Assembly: GCA_010279815.1 (NCBI GenBank)
Contig: QEOQ01000226.1
Span: 957,679 to 1,021,678, forward strand
Source: Brachionus plicatilis
Taxonomy: Eukaryota > Rotifera > Eurotatoria > Ploima > Brachionidae
Direction: 5' to 3'
Length of the DNA stretch: 64,000 nt
Shown: positions 32,906 through 47,100 of the stretch, piece after piece
Layout of the letters: each line of letters starts with the position of its first letter
How positions within the stretch are numbered: the stretch's first letter is position 1
The notes under the pieces: model-generated
Told to the model about the DNA's origin: nothing
Database searches by the model: none
What the model saw: the letters and a program-made list of their open reading frames with translations, nothing else
Position numbers and translations under genes: made by a program

Positions 32906-35900
32906 AGCGATTGAATACTAATTTAAATCTAAATGAATTATTTATCATTTATTTTTTATTTTAATTTATCTTATTTAACTTTAAATTATTTTTTTTGTCA
33001 TATATTTTTATTCAGAAGGAGCATTAGCTCGGTACAGATAAACAAAAAAATAATTAAATTATTTAAAAGTTAAAAAAATATTTTCAATATATTTTTCAAA
33101 TTTCAAATTTCCAATTAAAAATAAAACTTATTCTATTTGACTAAACAGTTTAATTTCAAATATGAAAATGCTTTCAAAATTAACTTAAAATTATTTTTTT
33201 ATTTGAAACTTGCATAGCAATTTTCAATGTTATTTCAACATAGGATACATTTTTTAATTCAAACACAGAAAAATAAGACCTAAATTTTCGTAAAAAACCT
33301 AATTCATTTATTTTAAATGATCTAATTAATTAATTTTAAAAAAAAATAATAAGATTTTAATTTTAAAGTTACATGATTTTCAAAATATCTATTAGTTATC
33401 CACTCTTTTTGAAATTTTAGCTATTTGCATAAAGAAATTATATCAAAATGAAGCAAGCTACTTTTTCGTTTATTCATCTAATATGTCACAAGAAAGAAAA
33501 AAGTCGAGCATTTAAATTTATTTCCGATTGTCTGTTATTTACTTAATGATATGTTATAAAATTTTGGTTAAATTTTAGAGTGATTGAGTTTGCTATGAAC
33601 ATAAGCCCTACAACCCAAAAAACTCATGTACAATATACTTATTCGCCAGAGTATGTTTAAACTTCTGGTTAAATCCACGGACTAAAATTAAATGAAGCTT
33701 TTTAGTTTAAACCAAGAAAAAAATTAAAATTAAAATTCAGATTTAAGAGCAGGGATAAAAATAAAGTTCAAGACATAATTAAAAAAAAATTTTTTTAAAA
33801 TTTTTTTAATTATTTTTTAATAAATGGATAAAAATCCTAATTTTTAATGCGGCACCAAAATTTAAAGTTTTTTTTTATAACTTCGAATTTAGATTTTTAA
33901 ATTTGTTTAGGTAGAAACTTAGTTTACAATAACAAGACTCCATTATTTTATTCCTTTTATATTTTTTACAAATTTAAATAATACCTTGCCATTTGATAAC
34001 AAATGTTAAAAATAAGCTAATTGATTTATGGAGGAAGAGTGAAGTTATACCAAATTTGGAAACCCTTTATCTCCAGGCTATGCGAAATGCATTCAATGGT
34101 TATATGAAACAATAATTTTTTTTTTAATTAAAATTTTTTGAAATAAGCTATTTTAAAAAAATAAGTTTTTGTTAACAGTAAATAAACATAAACAATCATC
34201 ATGTTGAAGTTTTCAACATTTAAGCCATCAATTTTCAATAACATTAATTTGATTTTTTTTGAATTTGTGGCAAATTATTATTTTTTTAACTTCAATATAT
34301 AGCTTTTTAATTTTTTTTTAAATAATCTTGTATCCAATTTTATTTAATTAGATAATTATTTAAAGTTTTAAATAAATCCTTTAAAATGGAAGCATTGATC
34401 AGTCTATAAGATAGAGGCACTAGCCTGTTAATTCACTTTGAAGCCTAAAAAATAAGCCATAAACTTTTATGTCAAAAATTGTACTTAACTTAAGTTAAAA
34501 CATAAACGTTTTTCTTTTTCTACGCAAATAAATGTGACGAAAATTCGAAATGACTTTGGTCGAACTTGAATATTTTTTTAGAAATCAAAATTAACTCATT
34601 CTTATTCTTATTAATTGACTTTTTTTTGCTTACTTGACTTGAATTTATTTTGAAGTTTTGATAATAAAGTTCATGTTTTAATCAAATTTATGAAAAAACA
34701 AATTTATGTTTGTCAATAATTTAAAAAAATTAGATTGTGTTTATTCTTGAGTTGCTTTTTATATGTTTCTTTGGGCCGTATTCTTTTATCTGAATACAAT
34801 TAAACAAATAAACAAATAATGAAGTCAAGTTATTGACTTAAATTTTATTTGAATTTGACTTAAGCAAGTGACTTAAAAACAAATCTGGTTTGATTTCATA
34901 AAAATTTTGAATTCGAAAACACAATTTTTTATATTTCTTTTTTCATTCAAGGCTTTTAGAGCTAAAAATCTTAAGAGACCCAGCTTCAGTTTGGTTTTGG
35001 TTAGATTTTCCAAGGAAGTGAACCGTTGAGTGATACATTGGTTCTAAGAGCTCTGAAGTTAAGGCTAGACAAGCTGGAACAAGTTCAAAGATATTTATTT
35101 ATCTCTTTAGCCATTTTAAATTGTTTTAAAACCCTAATGAAAGGATTTACACAGCACCAAAATTTCAGAAATTTCAGCCATTTTAAAAAACTCAAATGAC
35201 TCACCATAGTTATTAATAATTGATTAAATTGCGGCTTTAAAGTATGAAATTCAATATTTTTAGAATTATTCTAATATTATTTTATTGTCAAATTTTAATT
35301 TAAAAAATCTTAAGCCTTAAAAAGAGATTTTTATTTCTTTATTTATTTAGCCAAATTTTTGGCACATATAATCAATACTATTTTCATAATCGCTGTTTTG
35401 ATTTTTTGATTTTATGATTTTGAATTTTATAAAAAAAAATGAAAATTAAGTTTCTTTTAATATCAAATCCATATTTGTTGAATTTCTATTTATTTATTCT
35501 TGTCTTTTTGATTTAGTGAGAGATCAGTAAATGAAGTATTGTTATTTTTAGACTTAAGACGTACTGACAAACATAAACATATATCTCAATTGAATTTGTT
35601 AAACTCAACATGAGGTTAGACAATGCTTAGATTAGCTAAAAAATTAATTTTTCTGCCAACCTAATTAAAACAAGCAAAAGTTAGATAACAGGAGAAACGA
35701 TTCTCAAAAAAAAAAAAATTTTTTTTGCTCCTTTTTGAGAAATCTCAATGCCATTTTATATTTGTTTTCAATAAAGATGATAGCACACTTAGTTTATATT
35801 ATTATTTTTAAATAAATTTAGAAAGATCTAGAGACTTTTCTGACGGCCTCTAGCCTTTTTTTCAGTCCCCTAAATCTAAGCTTATTTAAAGATCATATCT

Positions 35901-36039
35901 CGCCAAAGCAGAGTATAATGTATTCTTTAAACATGCATGCAATTTATCACCTCAAAGCATTACCTATTCAATTCAAGGAATTGACGATATTGAATAAAGA
36001 TTATCTTTTGATTTTTTAAGATATTTACCCAATTTTTTA
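32906..36039. other. Repeat-rich gap with LINE tails
   Basis: Contains LINE-tail motifs at 33011-33050 (CAGAAGGAGCATTAGCTCGG, TACAGATAAACAAAAAAATA) and 34785-34815 (TCTGAATACAATTAAACAAA, TAAACAAATAATG). A diffuse region of GACTTAAG-type units lies at 34480-34890, and includes the block GATAGAGGCACTAGCCTGTT (34411-34430) shared with 12049. No gene was recognised. Confidence 0.45.
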
Positions 36040-36260
36040 AATTTGGAGCTTCATTAAGACTCGAGATACTTTAGAGTAGATGCCAATTGAGGCCTAATAA
36101 GTGATCAATGCGCAATTTAAGCAGGAGTTCCACAAGGTTCAGTTTTTAGTCGACTTCTTTTTAGAATTTTCATAAATTACATATCAAAAAAAATAAAACG
36201 AACAACCAATTCTCCCTTCTTTTTGCAGATAATTTTGCTAACACTTAAAAGAAAAAATTT
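36040..36260 (+). pseudogene. LINE reverse-transcriptase remnant
   Basis: The plus strand reads DSRYFRVDAN, a stop, GLISDQCAI, a stop, then AGVPQGSVFSRLLFRIFINY IS. This is the strongly conserved LINE motif (AGVPQGSVLGPLLFxxYIND). In a shifted frame LFADNFAN follows at 36225-36248 in place of LFADD. Two stops and a frameshift show that it is dead. CR1/Jockey-type by the motif. Confidence 0.7.
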
Positions 36261-36479
36261 ATCTTGAACTGTAAGTTAATGGTAGCAATTTAAAGCTTGA
36301 GACAAAATTAAAGTTCCAAAGGAATTTCGCTAGACTCAACACTAACCATGGTGGATGTGTTAAAGGAGTACTGGAATTCAACACTAAACTTAATCAAATA
36401 TGTCTCAAGTTAAGAAATGGGGCCTAAAGCCCATAAGATTAAGAAATCTTTCAAAATCCTTCATAGTTTATTATTTTCC

Positions 36480-39400
36480 TTTTTTTATTCATTTTCATGA
36501 ACTAACTTCAAAATGTTTTCACGATTCAGTCTGTTCTAAAAGTAAATAAATCAAGAGACATATGATGAACTTAAATTACCAAAAATCTCGAATCTGATTG
36601 TTTAATTGCTACCTTACCATTTTTTCTTTCTTTCCTAAACCATTCAATACTTGAACTTTTATTGCCAGTCATTCTTTATTTAAATTAATCTATTTTAAAA
36701 AAGTCTTATAAATTTATTTTTTCATATTTTATTTAAATTCTCTTTTTTTTTATTTACTTTTTTAGATTTCTTTTTATAACAGGCAAAGAATGGTCAATAC
36801 TCTTTTATCACTAATTTTACTAGATTTGTATAAATTAACTTATATCTATAAAAAAAAAGTTTTAGCCTTTAAAAAGATTTTATTAAAATAAAAATACTTT
36901 TTCAATATAACAATATTTTTTTTTCGATAAAAAAATTTAATCGCTCAAAAAAACTTGTAAACTTCAAAATGCTTTTCTTTCTTTTTGGTTTTTATCCTTA
37001 AGTGTCCATTCTTTTAATAAAACAACATTAGATTTCTTTTCTAAATCAATCATTTGAGAATTTGGTGAAAAAAACACTTTATAATTTAGGAAAAAATTCT
37101 TTTATCAAAGAAGGCTTTTAAATTCAAAGAATTTTTTTAACCAAAAAAGTTGTTTACTAATACAAAGTTATTTAAAATTAATGAAGCATTATTATAAAGT
37201 AAATTTATTTTAGTGTTAAAAAAAGTAATTTTAGTTACATACACAATTTTTAGCTAAAAAAAATTAAATAAATAGTTTTTGATTTTATAAATTATTTTCT
37301 TTGATGTATATAAATAAATTTATTTGATTATAGATTTTACTGGTTCTTCTGATCCATCAAGGCTTAACTATCTGATACTTCATTTGAGTTTAATCACTTA
37401 AATCGAATAAGATAATTACTCTTAAAAATACCTTTGGACTTTAATTACTTTATCAGACCTTGTGGTAAATTTTTTTAGATGAAATTCAGCTCGAGGGGCT
37501 GAAGTTTGTTATAGTAAATTGTTTTTTTTTATATTCAAAAAATAATTTATCTCTAAAATGTTCTGATTCCTGATAAACTCAAGGACTATTACTCATCATG
37601 ATCATTTGAAATGTCATTTCAAGATATTAAAAAAATTGTATGTATCAAAATAAAAACGATAATTATTAAAAAATATTAATTTAATAGTAATAGGATAAGT
37701 GCCACTTTTAGGAAACAACATAAAATGAGTATGATACCCGCTGCACTTTGAAAATTCTTAGTTTTTATTTTATTAATTACTCGTGATTAAATTAATATCT
37801 CACAAAAAAATCGATAAATAACAAATAAATTTTATTAATTGTTAGTAATTTTATTCCTTTTCATTTTAATTACTTAATATTTAGAAAATTTATACTTTTA
37901 TTGTAAAACTTTTAAAAATTAGAATTTTTTCTTCTTTCAGTTTAAGGTGATTTCTGTTTTTACTGAAACGTAACTTTTTTGAAAGGATATATCAGTTGCT
38001 ACAATTTACAGTACTAAAATTTATAGAGCATGTTTAAGTTCATCAGAACTTAATCTTGGGTATTTTTAATATTTTGTTTTTGTTTTTTGTACTAAAATTC
38101 ACAATGTTCAAAATTTACTAAACCTTTTTGACGGAATTTTTTAAAACATCTTAACTCGATGAACAGTTTAAAAAAATGTTATACTTTTAAAGTTTAAAGA
38201 TTCTTAATTTGTGACTTTCGTAATTTCTTTAAATAAAAATTTTTACAATCTTCTATTTAAATTTTTTAAATTTAACTTTTTAAATAAAACTCAATTATTT
38301 TACTGAATTGTAAGTATTTTTTCTGCGTTAATTCTTTTCAATTTTGTAGATAAAATTTAAAGCTTTGAATTTTTAGATCACAATTCTTCATCAATTTAAA
38401 TTAAAATTAATGCATGCTTTTTTTTATATAAAAATAATTCTCGAAAAAAAAACATATATTATTATCTAAATTAATTTTTTTAGTTTATAAAATAAAATTT
38501 TTTGATAATTAAAAAATGTTTCATCAGGCAAGATTTTGGATAACCTTCCTCCCTTTTATTTCATTGATACTAGAAAAATAAAATATATCCCTCACTTTCA
38601 ATCTTTAATAACCTCTATAAGATATGCATTTTTTTCGTCAAAAATTATTTCTAAAATTTGAGAAATTTTGATTTTCTTACAAGTAGAGTAATTGTAATAA
38701 AAATCGATTTTTTATATTAAAAAAGTAATTTTGAAAAGTATATTTATTAGTGAAAAAAAAAGTTAATTAAATATGGAAATAATTTTTTGAGTAAATTTAA
38801 TAATCAAAATAAATAATTTTCATATTTTTGGTCTCTCTTTAACCCTTTTAATTTTTTGTTATCAAAAATAATTAAAATAAAAAAAAATTTTTTTATGAAA
38901 TGACAAAAATTTCAATTTTTTAAGAAAATCGGAAATTGATTTTTACTCCAAATTTATCATAAATATCAATAATTTATTTTAAAAAACCTATTTTTTTTAT
39001 CTTTGCAATAAATTAATTTGCCATATCATTAAGTATCATAGCAGCAGCATAATTCAATTTTCAAAACAATCTTTGAAATATGATCGTTTGAAATATCAGA
39101 TAAGTTTCATTTATTTAAGTCACATTTTTTAAAGAAAAATGCTTTAAATAACCCACGGTTCCTCTTTTCTGAAAGAGTTAAATTAAAGTCTCAATTTTTT
39201 GAGACAATCATTACTTTTTAGAGTAATGGTATATTAAATTATTATTATTTAAATTTTGTTTATCAGTACTATCAAAAAGTTTAAAAAAATAAAAAATTAA
39301 ATAAGATGTAGTAAAATTTAACAGAGAGTAATAGTAATGACTGGTGCTCAATGTAGCATATAATTATAATCAGTCTCATTTCTTAAGCTCGATTCAAAAA

Positions 39401-40088
39401 TTGGATTTGAGTATCATATTTTAGTTTTTAGTTCTGTAAAACGTCTCTTTTAATGAATTCAGGCACATAAAACAGTAATCAAATATAGATCCGTTTAAAA
39501 ACTTATATAAGTTTCCTATTTTGATATTAATTAAACCCCATTTTTTGTTTTATAAAATTTTTATTATGTTTAACCGGGAATTACAATTTTTTTATTTCAT
39601 CAACCATTGTAGTGAAGTTCAGTTTCAAATTTATTTAATAAACTTCTTTTTTTTTTAAAAATGGTAAGTTTTTTTCTGTTTATACCATAAACTTAAAAGG
39701 AAAAGAGAAAGCCCAAGAAACTAGGCAAAGTAAAAATTTTGATCAAATATGATTTTACAAATTTTATCAACCTACTGGTAAATTAATAGCTAATTAGGCG
39801 ATCAAAATAGTTTGCTACAAAAAATATATTATAAAAATATTTTATTTCAAAATAGCCGAGAAATAGTAAAAAAAATAAACAGAAAAAAATTATTTAATCA
39901 AAAGGAAAATTATCGAAAAATCGAGCTTTTTAATTTTTTCAGTAAATCTTTAATTATATAATAAAAATTAATTACCATGACCATTATAATGTGATTTATG
40001 GAATTTTTTTTGCTAAAACATAATAAAACCACGATCATTAATTTCTAGTTTATTCATTTCTAAATAAAGATTTCAAACATTTTTATTT
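36480..40088. other. AT-rich gap
   Basis: No gene recognised. One arm of the GTAGCAACTGATACAT element type is at 37988-38040, ending near GTACTAAAATTCACAATG (38080-38100). The rest is A/T runs. Confidence 0.35.
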
Positions 40089-40096
40089 CAAAGTTG

Positions 40097-40329
40097 AGCA
40101 AAGTAAAATTTTTGATCAAATTTCAAGCGCTCAATCTTGCTCAAACATTTTTAAATGCGCAATTAAATTTCATTGCATTTTTAGAAATTACAATCCTTTT
40201 TCAAAAGTTTAAACATAAAGCTTTGAAATATTAAAAAAATTAAAAATCTGCGATGAAATTTAATTGCGCATCTAAAAATTTTTGAGCAAGATTGAGCGCT
40301 TGAAATTTGATCAAAAATTTTACTTTGCT
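40097..40329. mobile_element. 233-bp palindromic MITE, 8-bp TSD CAAAGTTG
   Basis: Ends AGCAAAGTAAAATTTTTGAT, CAAATTTCAAGCGCTCAATC, TTGCTCAAA and the exact complement at the right. CAAAGTTG occurs at 40089-40096 and 40330-40337. The inner arms contain AAATGCGCAATTAAATTTCA. It is the best copy of a family with relics at 24642, 30146 and 40530. Confidence 0.85.
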
Positions 40330-40529
40330 CAAAGTTGTATAATAGTTTTCAAGTAATTATATTAAAGAAAGAAAATTCTAGAAAAGTGAATTAAATTATT
40401 TTAAAAAATTTATTTTTCTCGGCTTTTTTGATACAATTAATTCTTTTAAAATATCTAATCAAACTATTTTGAATAATTTATTTTAAATAGAATATTTTAT
40501 TCTCTGCAATTTAGTAAAATAAAACTTAT

Positions 40530-40706
40530 AGATGCGCAATTAAATTTCATGGAAGATTTTTACACATTTATAACATTTCAAAGCTTTATTTTTAAACTTT
40601 TTTTAAAAAATTTTAATTTCTAAAGATGCATTAAAATTTAATTGCGCATTAAAAATTTCTTTTTAATTTTAAAAATGAAATTTGATCAAAAATTTAATTT
40701 TACCAA
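40530..40706. mobile_element. Truncated copy of the 40097-type MITE
   Basis: ATGCGCAATTAAATTTCATG at the left and AATTTAATTGCGCATTAAAA, AAATGAAATTTGATCAAAAA at the right pair as in the copy at 40097. The outer left arm is missing. Confidence 0.55.
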
Positions 40707-42040
40707 AAAGAATTGTTTTAATTAATAAAAATCGACAAGATAGAATTCTTTTTTTAAGAAATTTAAGGTAATATGATATTTTAGAACAAAAGTAATAGGA
40801 TAAAAAATCTTAATTTTTTTTCAAATTTTACAAAAATGGTTTTTTATATGAATACTTAGCACGGCAAGTATTCTGAAATTTTCTTTAAAATACATACCAT
40901 CAAAAAAGATATTTAAATAAGCTATATATTACCGAGTATATGATTCCATATCTAATTAACTAGACAGTCAATTTTACATTATTTTTAAATGGCCTTCAAA
41001 TTCATCGGATCTAGTTACTCGCAATTTTTATCAAAAGAACGCCATTTGAAAAAGAAGTCTACTCGGACATGGATGAATTTAGCGGCGGTGAAGTTAGGAA
41101 CTAAAAAATTAAAGCAAAGCAAAATATTTTAAAAATTAAAAAATAAATTTATAATTTCAGAAATTTTTTGCATAAAAATCAAAAAAAAAATTTTATCAAT
41201 TAAGAAAAAAACTTAAAATTTAGTACTTTTATTCGCTCTTTTCTTCTAAATTTAAAGATTTATTTAATTTTTATGTTTACATTTAATAAATTATGTTTAA
41301 AGATGTTATTCATTTATTTTAAATTGTTGCTAATAATTGAATGTAAACTCTTGTTCAATTTAATGATATATATTATGTAATAGTTTTTGTTCCGAACTTC
41401 TCAGCCGCAAGAATTTAAAGAAAAAATATAATCTACCGTAAAGAAAAGTCCAAAGGATGAGATATAAGGAGCTGTGAAAAGTTTGATCTCTAAAGTAAGA
41501 AATTAGAAAATGTAACTAAGTTAAATCATAAATTTTCATATGTTTTTTAAAGCTTACTTTAGAATTATTTAATTGGTCTACTTATAAAATAAAGATAAGT
41601 TCTTATTTAGGATAATACTCTATAACCAATTGAGAATAAAAAATTTTTAAGTTTTTTCGAACATGTTTACAGAACTCATTAAAAAATTAATTAAAAATGT
41701 ATTCAATGTAAAGCATTAATTTATTAAATTTGAAAATTTCAAATTAACTAGACTTTCTTTCAACATTTATGAGGAAAATTAAATAATTCAAAAATTAATT
41801 TTAGTATTTTTTTCCAACAACTTATAAACTACATGTCCCAAAAAATTCATCAAGAGCCTATTTTAATCGTTTTTTTTTTAATCTAAAAATAAGTTAATTT
41901 AATAGTTTAATTAAGTATCAATTAATTTTTGTAGTTTATCTATAAAAAAATGTCTATTAAAAACAATAATTAATTTTTATGTTTAATTATTCAATTTTTA
42001 AAAAAAGGGAAAATGCAGAACCAAGCAAGTTAAAGTTAAT
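40707..42040. other. AT-rich gap
   Basis: No gene. A weak match to the shared core (ATACATACCATCAAAAAAGA, about 40890-40910) is the only feature noted. Confidence 0.3.
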
Positions 42041-42828
42041 ATACTAGATTTTTTGATTTACTTAGTTTTTAAAGCCTGTTAAATTTTACAGTATATTTAG
42101 ACAGTATAAAAATCTAAAAATCTTAAAATCAAAAAAAAAAAAACGAATTTATTGACAAATTTTTTTTTGTTTAAGGTGAATAAAACGGAATTGTGAAGTT
42201 GGTTTCAATTCGATCATTCCAATTCAGAAAAACTTGAATAACTTTTTTACTATAAGGAATAATTTAGTTCTGTAAAATGCTTAATGCTTAAGCAAATTTA
42301 CTTAATTCAGTAAAATTAGTCTGCAAAATACTCTGCAATTTTATGCATTTTGCACGCCATTAAAAAGTATTCAAATTAAAGTATTCAAAGTGCACTCACT
42401 TTGCAAAGTTTTTGCAGACATATATTTTCGGATTAAGTAAATTTGCTTAAGCATTAAGTATTTTACAGATCTAAATTATTCCTTATAGTAAAAAAGTTAT
42501 TCAAGTTTTTCTGAATTGGAATGATCGAATTGAAACCAACTTCACAACTCCGTTTTATTCACCTTAAACAAAAAAAAATTTGTCAATAAATTCGCTTTTT
42601 TTTTTTTGATTTTACGATTTTTAGATTTTTATACTGTCTAAAAGATAATTTTACAAGGATTAAAATGAATTATAAATCATATAATTGTAACTCTTTGTTC
42701 AAAAGTAATTGCAAAAAACTCCAATTAAGGTTTTCAAAAAGTCAAAAAATGAATACTTTAAAAGAAAATAATTTTAAAATTTAACAGGCTTTAAAAACTA
42801 AGTAAATTAAAACACAAATCTAGAATAT
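42041..42828. mobile_element. Long foldback element with a variant of the CTCTGCAA core
   Basis: Arms of more than 230 bp pair almost perfectly: TACAGTATATTTAGACAGTA, TTGACAAATTTTTTTTTGTT, AAGTTGGTTTCAATTCGATC and CTTGAATAACTTTTTTACTA on the left against their complements at 42430-42640. The right arm is interrupted at about 42655-42775, then continues AAATTTAACAGGCTTTAAAA. The centre reads ACTCTGCAATTTTATGCATT, TTGCACGCCATTAAAAAGTA and ends TTGCAAAGTTTTTGCAGAC (42327-42420). Confidence 0.75.
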
Positions 42829-44177
42829 AAAATTGGATAATTGGGAGAAAAGAAAATAAATAGGTGAATAAAAACAAAATCGAATAAAAGTATAAAAATT
42901 GAATTAACAAAAAGTTGAGTAAATCACTGAGATTTTTAATCAATTAATTTGTGTTCGAATTCTTTTAACATTTTGGATCTGATTCATTTTTTAAAGTAAC
43001 TTTCTAAGATTCTCGAAAGGATATGGGGCAATATTGGTTGAAGATATGGAATATGTCTCAAACATTTTTTTTTAAATATATTCTTATAAATTTGAATGTG
43101 CAGATTTAGAATTTATGTATGTTAGCTCAATATTGTTGACTTTTTCATGCTATTTAATCAGTCAAAGTTTTAGCACATTTTAGCTGGGAATCTTACCTTT
43201 TAGTTCTATAAGAGTAATATGGATCCTTTTTTTTCCTGGAAAAAAAGTATACCTTGAACACATTTGATTGAGGAATCCGAAAATAAAATTAATTTTTTGG
43301 TAACTTTTATAGTTTTATCTAAATAAACTAAATTAAACAAAATAAAAGGTGTTTGTCTTTAAGAGTCTCTGGAATAAAATATCCCCAACTTAAAAATTTT
43401 CAAAGATACTTTTTTTTACATATCTTTTGTCTCTTAACAACATATTAAAAAATGCTAAGACCGGAAACATTCGCTTCATTCTTTTTTTATTTAAAAAAAT
43501 ATAACAAGATATGTATTAAAGAAAAATTTTCACACATTCCATTCATTAAAAGATGAATTAAGTTTTATCAAGGTAAAATCAGAATATCAAAAAATAAAGA
43601 ATTTGATTGTATTCATTTTTATTTTACAATTTTTTGCTCAATATTTTCAATACAAAAAAAATTTGAATAAAAAATATTTTTCATGGAATATCGTTTTTAA
43701 CTAATTCAATTTGATAGATAAATAAATAAAAATGACGATTAAAAAAACAAAAGTGATTATTTTTCTTAAATCAAGTGATTGGATAAACACATGACATTTC
43801 TTGTTATTAGCAGCATTGCTATTTGACTTTGCAGACAAAAATCTAAGTCTACGCAAATCGATTATAATTCGATAAACACTTGAAATTATTTGGGCGTTAA
43901 TCGCTTTGCAATCTAAATGCGTACATAAATTATTTATGATATCAGCACCGTACACACATTGGCGAATAGATTAATGAGCACTACTTTCCACTAAATAAAT
44001 ACAAAATACATTCTTTTCTCAAAAAGACCTAATTATCACCAAACACAACAACAACAATCTTGTTTCATTCTCATAACTCCCATTTCTTACTTGTCACATT
44101 TATTCATAGATTAAAAAAACTAAGCCGCACTTGTAAATATGTCTTGATAGCCAACACTAATTGGATGAGTGAACAAA
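42829..44177. other. Upstream region of the ZDHHC gene
   Basis: No gene. From about 43850 to 44170 the base composition becomes less AT-rich (for example GTACACACATTGGCGAATAG), consistent with a 5' leader or promoter of the palmitoyltransferase gene. Confidence 0.4.
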
Positions 44178-47100
44178 ATGAATAGCAAAAGCTACCACAC
44201 ATCGGACATGGCCTACGATGATCCCGATGACGACTACGAGCCATGCAGCAAAAAGCTCCTTCCGTCTCTGTTCGCCTGGTAAGCATCCCCTCTTTTAACA
44301 AAACACCCCCTCTTTTAAACTCACTCTTCTTCACACTCAAGGTTCATACTGATAAGCTCCACATCGTCTTACTTCACTTTAGTGTAAGTACATGCACCTT
44401 GACCTAAATTTTGTCTTCAAAAAATTTTAATTCTAGATTTCCGCTGTACTACCACCTTTTGGGACCGAGCAAACTGCATCTGTTCATCTCACTGGCCACA
44501 GCTCACGCACTCCTATTTGTCTATGTGCTGGTCAATTTTTGCCTAGCGACATTTATGGACCCGGGCCGCTTTCCCAAAAGTAATCCAAATCTCAGAGCCT
44601 AAGTAAAATGTATTTTATTAATTAATTTGACTAGCTGACGTGCTGGACAATGGCGAAGGCCACGCAAAGACCCTCTCATCGACCAACTACAAAAGTGTTC
44701 TCATCAACGACATAAATGTTCGCATGAAATGGTGCACTACTTGTTTGTTCTACCGGCCACCACGTAGTTCTCACTGTGCCGTCTGCAATTCCTGCATTGA
44801 CGTAATTTTTAAATAAAATAATTTCCTTTGTTCAAGTTAATTGAGATTACTAAAAAGAGATTTATGATTCACTACAATTAAAAACTGTTCCCCACAAACT
44901 AAAAACTTTTTAACACAAATAACTAACACAATTTTTTTTGTGCCGAATTAAAAAAAAATATTTTTGATATTTAACCAAATAAGTGGTTAACACAAATTTT
45001 TTTGTGGTGAAAAAAAATTAATATATTCTTTATATAATTTTTCAAATAGTGTTTATAAAATTATATATAAAAAAATTATTTTTAATATTTAACCAAATAA
45101 GTGATTAACACAAATTTTTTTTGGTGAAAAAAAAAATTAATATATTTGTTATAAAATTTTTTTTATAGTGTTTATAAAATTATATATAAAAAAAATTAAA
45201 TATTAAATTATTAAAATAATTAAATTAAAATCTATTTTAAGAAAAACCAATTTCCAGCTTATTTTGGGAGAACCTTTTTTAGGTTTATTAACAAATCATT
45301 AAATGCATCATTAAATTAAATACCTGCATCATTAAATGAATTTTTCTTTTTTATCGTTTTATTTTTTTGGATTTTTTCAATCTCTTAAAATTCTGAATTT
45401 TTTTTTTACATTAAATCATAGGCGTTTTATTATCTAAAATATTTAGTCACATTTTTTAATTGATATTAGAAAATTTTTGCTTTAAAGTTTTTTTTTGTGT
45501 TTAAAAGATTTGAAAATTTTTGAAAAAGTGTTTGCTTTGAAGTTTTTCTAGCTGGGGAGAGAAGTTTTTGAAATAGAAGAAATTTAAATAAAGCTTATAT
45601 TTAAGAACAATTCATATGTCTATAAGTTTAGATTTAAAAAAAAGCTCAAAATCTCTTAAATAAAATAATTCTTTTATTTTGAGGCATGTTGAAAGTGATG
45701 ATCAATCAAAAAATTATTTCAAGTCAAAAAAAGTTATTATCTTTAGATATAAAAATTGATCTTTGTGTTAAAAACCTTAAAATTATGAAACCTTTATATT
45801 TTTCCGGAGCTGTTGGGATCTAGTGGTTCGCGGTTATAACATAAATAATAATGGAAAATAATTAAGTAACAATAACTTTATTAATAAATGGCCACTTTTA
45901 GCTCGAAAAAATAATAATAAAAATAACAAAAATAGGAGAAAAGAAAAGAAAACAAATTATAATTCTAAATCAAAAGTTTCTTCTTCAAATCGCGCTTGCT
46001 TAATACTTTACACAGTGTTAAAAACTGAGATCATAGTATTGTACTGTAAAACTATAGACATTTAAGTTTGCTTGAGTCGATGTTGTGGTTATTGATAGAA
46101 CTACAACATTTGAATTAATTTAAATAATTGTATTTTAGATTTAGAATATACCGAACTGCTGAATTATGGATTACCTGTATTCGTTTTGTTTTTTTTTTCA
46201 AGCTAGTGGGTTTTAGACGGACTGCTTTTAAGCCGATTGTTTCCTTTCAGTCCCGTTCGTGCTTATTTTTCTATTTAATTTAAAAGTATTTAAAAATAAA
46301 AAAATTTTGTTCTAGTTTTGAACGAATTTTATAAAAAACGAAAAGTACATACTTCTAAAAAAATTGCAACGTGATGTAAATAAAAATAAACAAAAAAGAA
46401 CTAATTTGAAAAGCATAATATGTTTTTATTATTTCTTTTTTTTTTGCTTTACTCTTATTACGTCTTTACTCCCCGATTTATGTATTTTCTTTATGAGTTA
46501 AGACATGGGTAAATCCAATATGGATCGAACTAATGATTTAGAGAGTTTTAATACAACATTTTTTAATTTGATGTATCATCGGATTATAATTTAATTTAGA
46601 AACGAATTTATACAAACAAGATTTGTCTCTTTTTGTCAAATTATTTGATTCCCATAGATTCTTATGCTCTTTAATTTCCTTAATTTCTTTAATTATTATT
46701 CATTTCGTACTTTTCTTTTTTGGGTCTTGCGGAGAATGTGAACAGAAATTCACCAAAAAATGTGACCATGAGTATTATGCCTAAAATGTGAACTTTATGT
46801 TCACCAAATTTCTGTTCACAAATTTTGCGACCAAAGTAAATTTAAAAAAAAATTTAATTTTTCGTGAACTAAATTTTTTTTATGTGAACATTAATTTAAA
46901 TGTTAATTTTGATATATGCAATTTTACTCTTTTAATATTTTTCATTAATTCTCTACAAATCTCACATGGCACCGGATTGGCATGTTTGCTGAGTGCTTTT
47001 TTAACTACATTAAAAGTCTCTTGTGAAGTTGATATTGCAGCCATAGCTTTTTCACGATAATTTACAGCTTTTTCTGCAGCATTTAGATTTAAGACACTTA

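Noticed and set aside
43701..43955. 84-codon minus-strand frame upstream of ZDHHC
   Set aside because: Composition and lack of recognisable domains suggest a chance frame in the putative promoter region.
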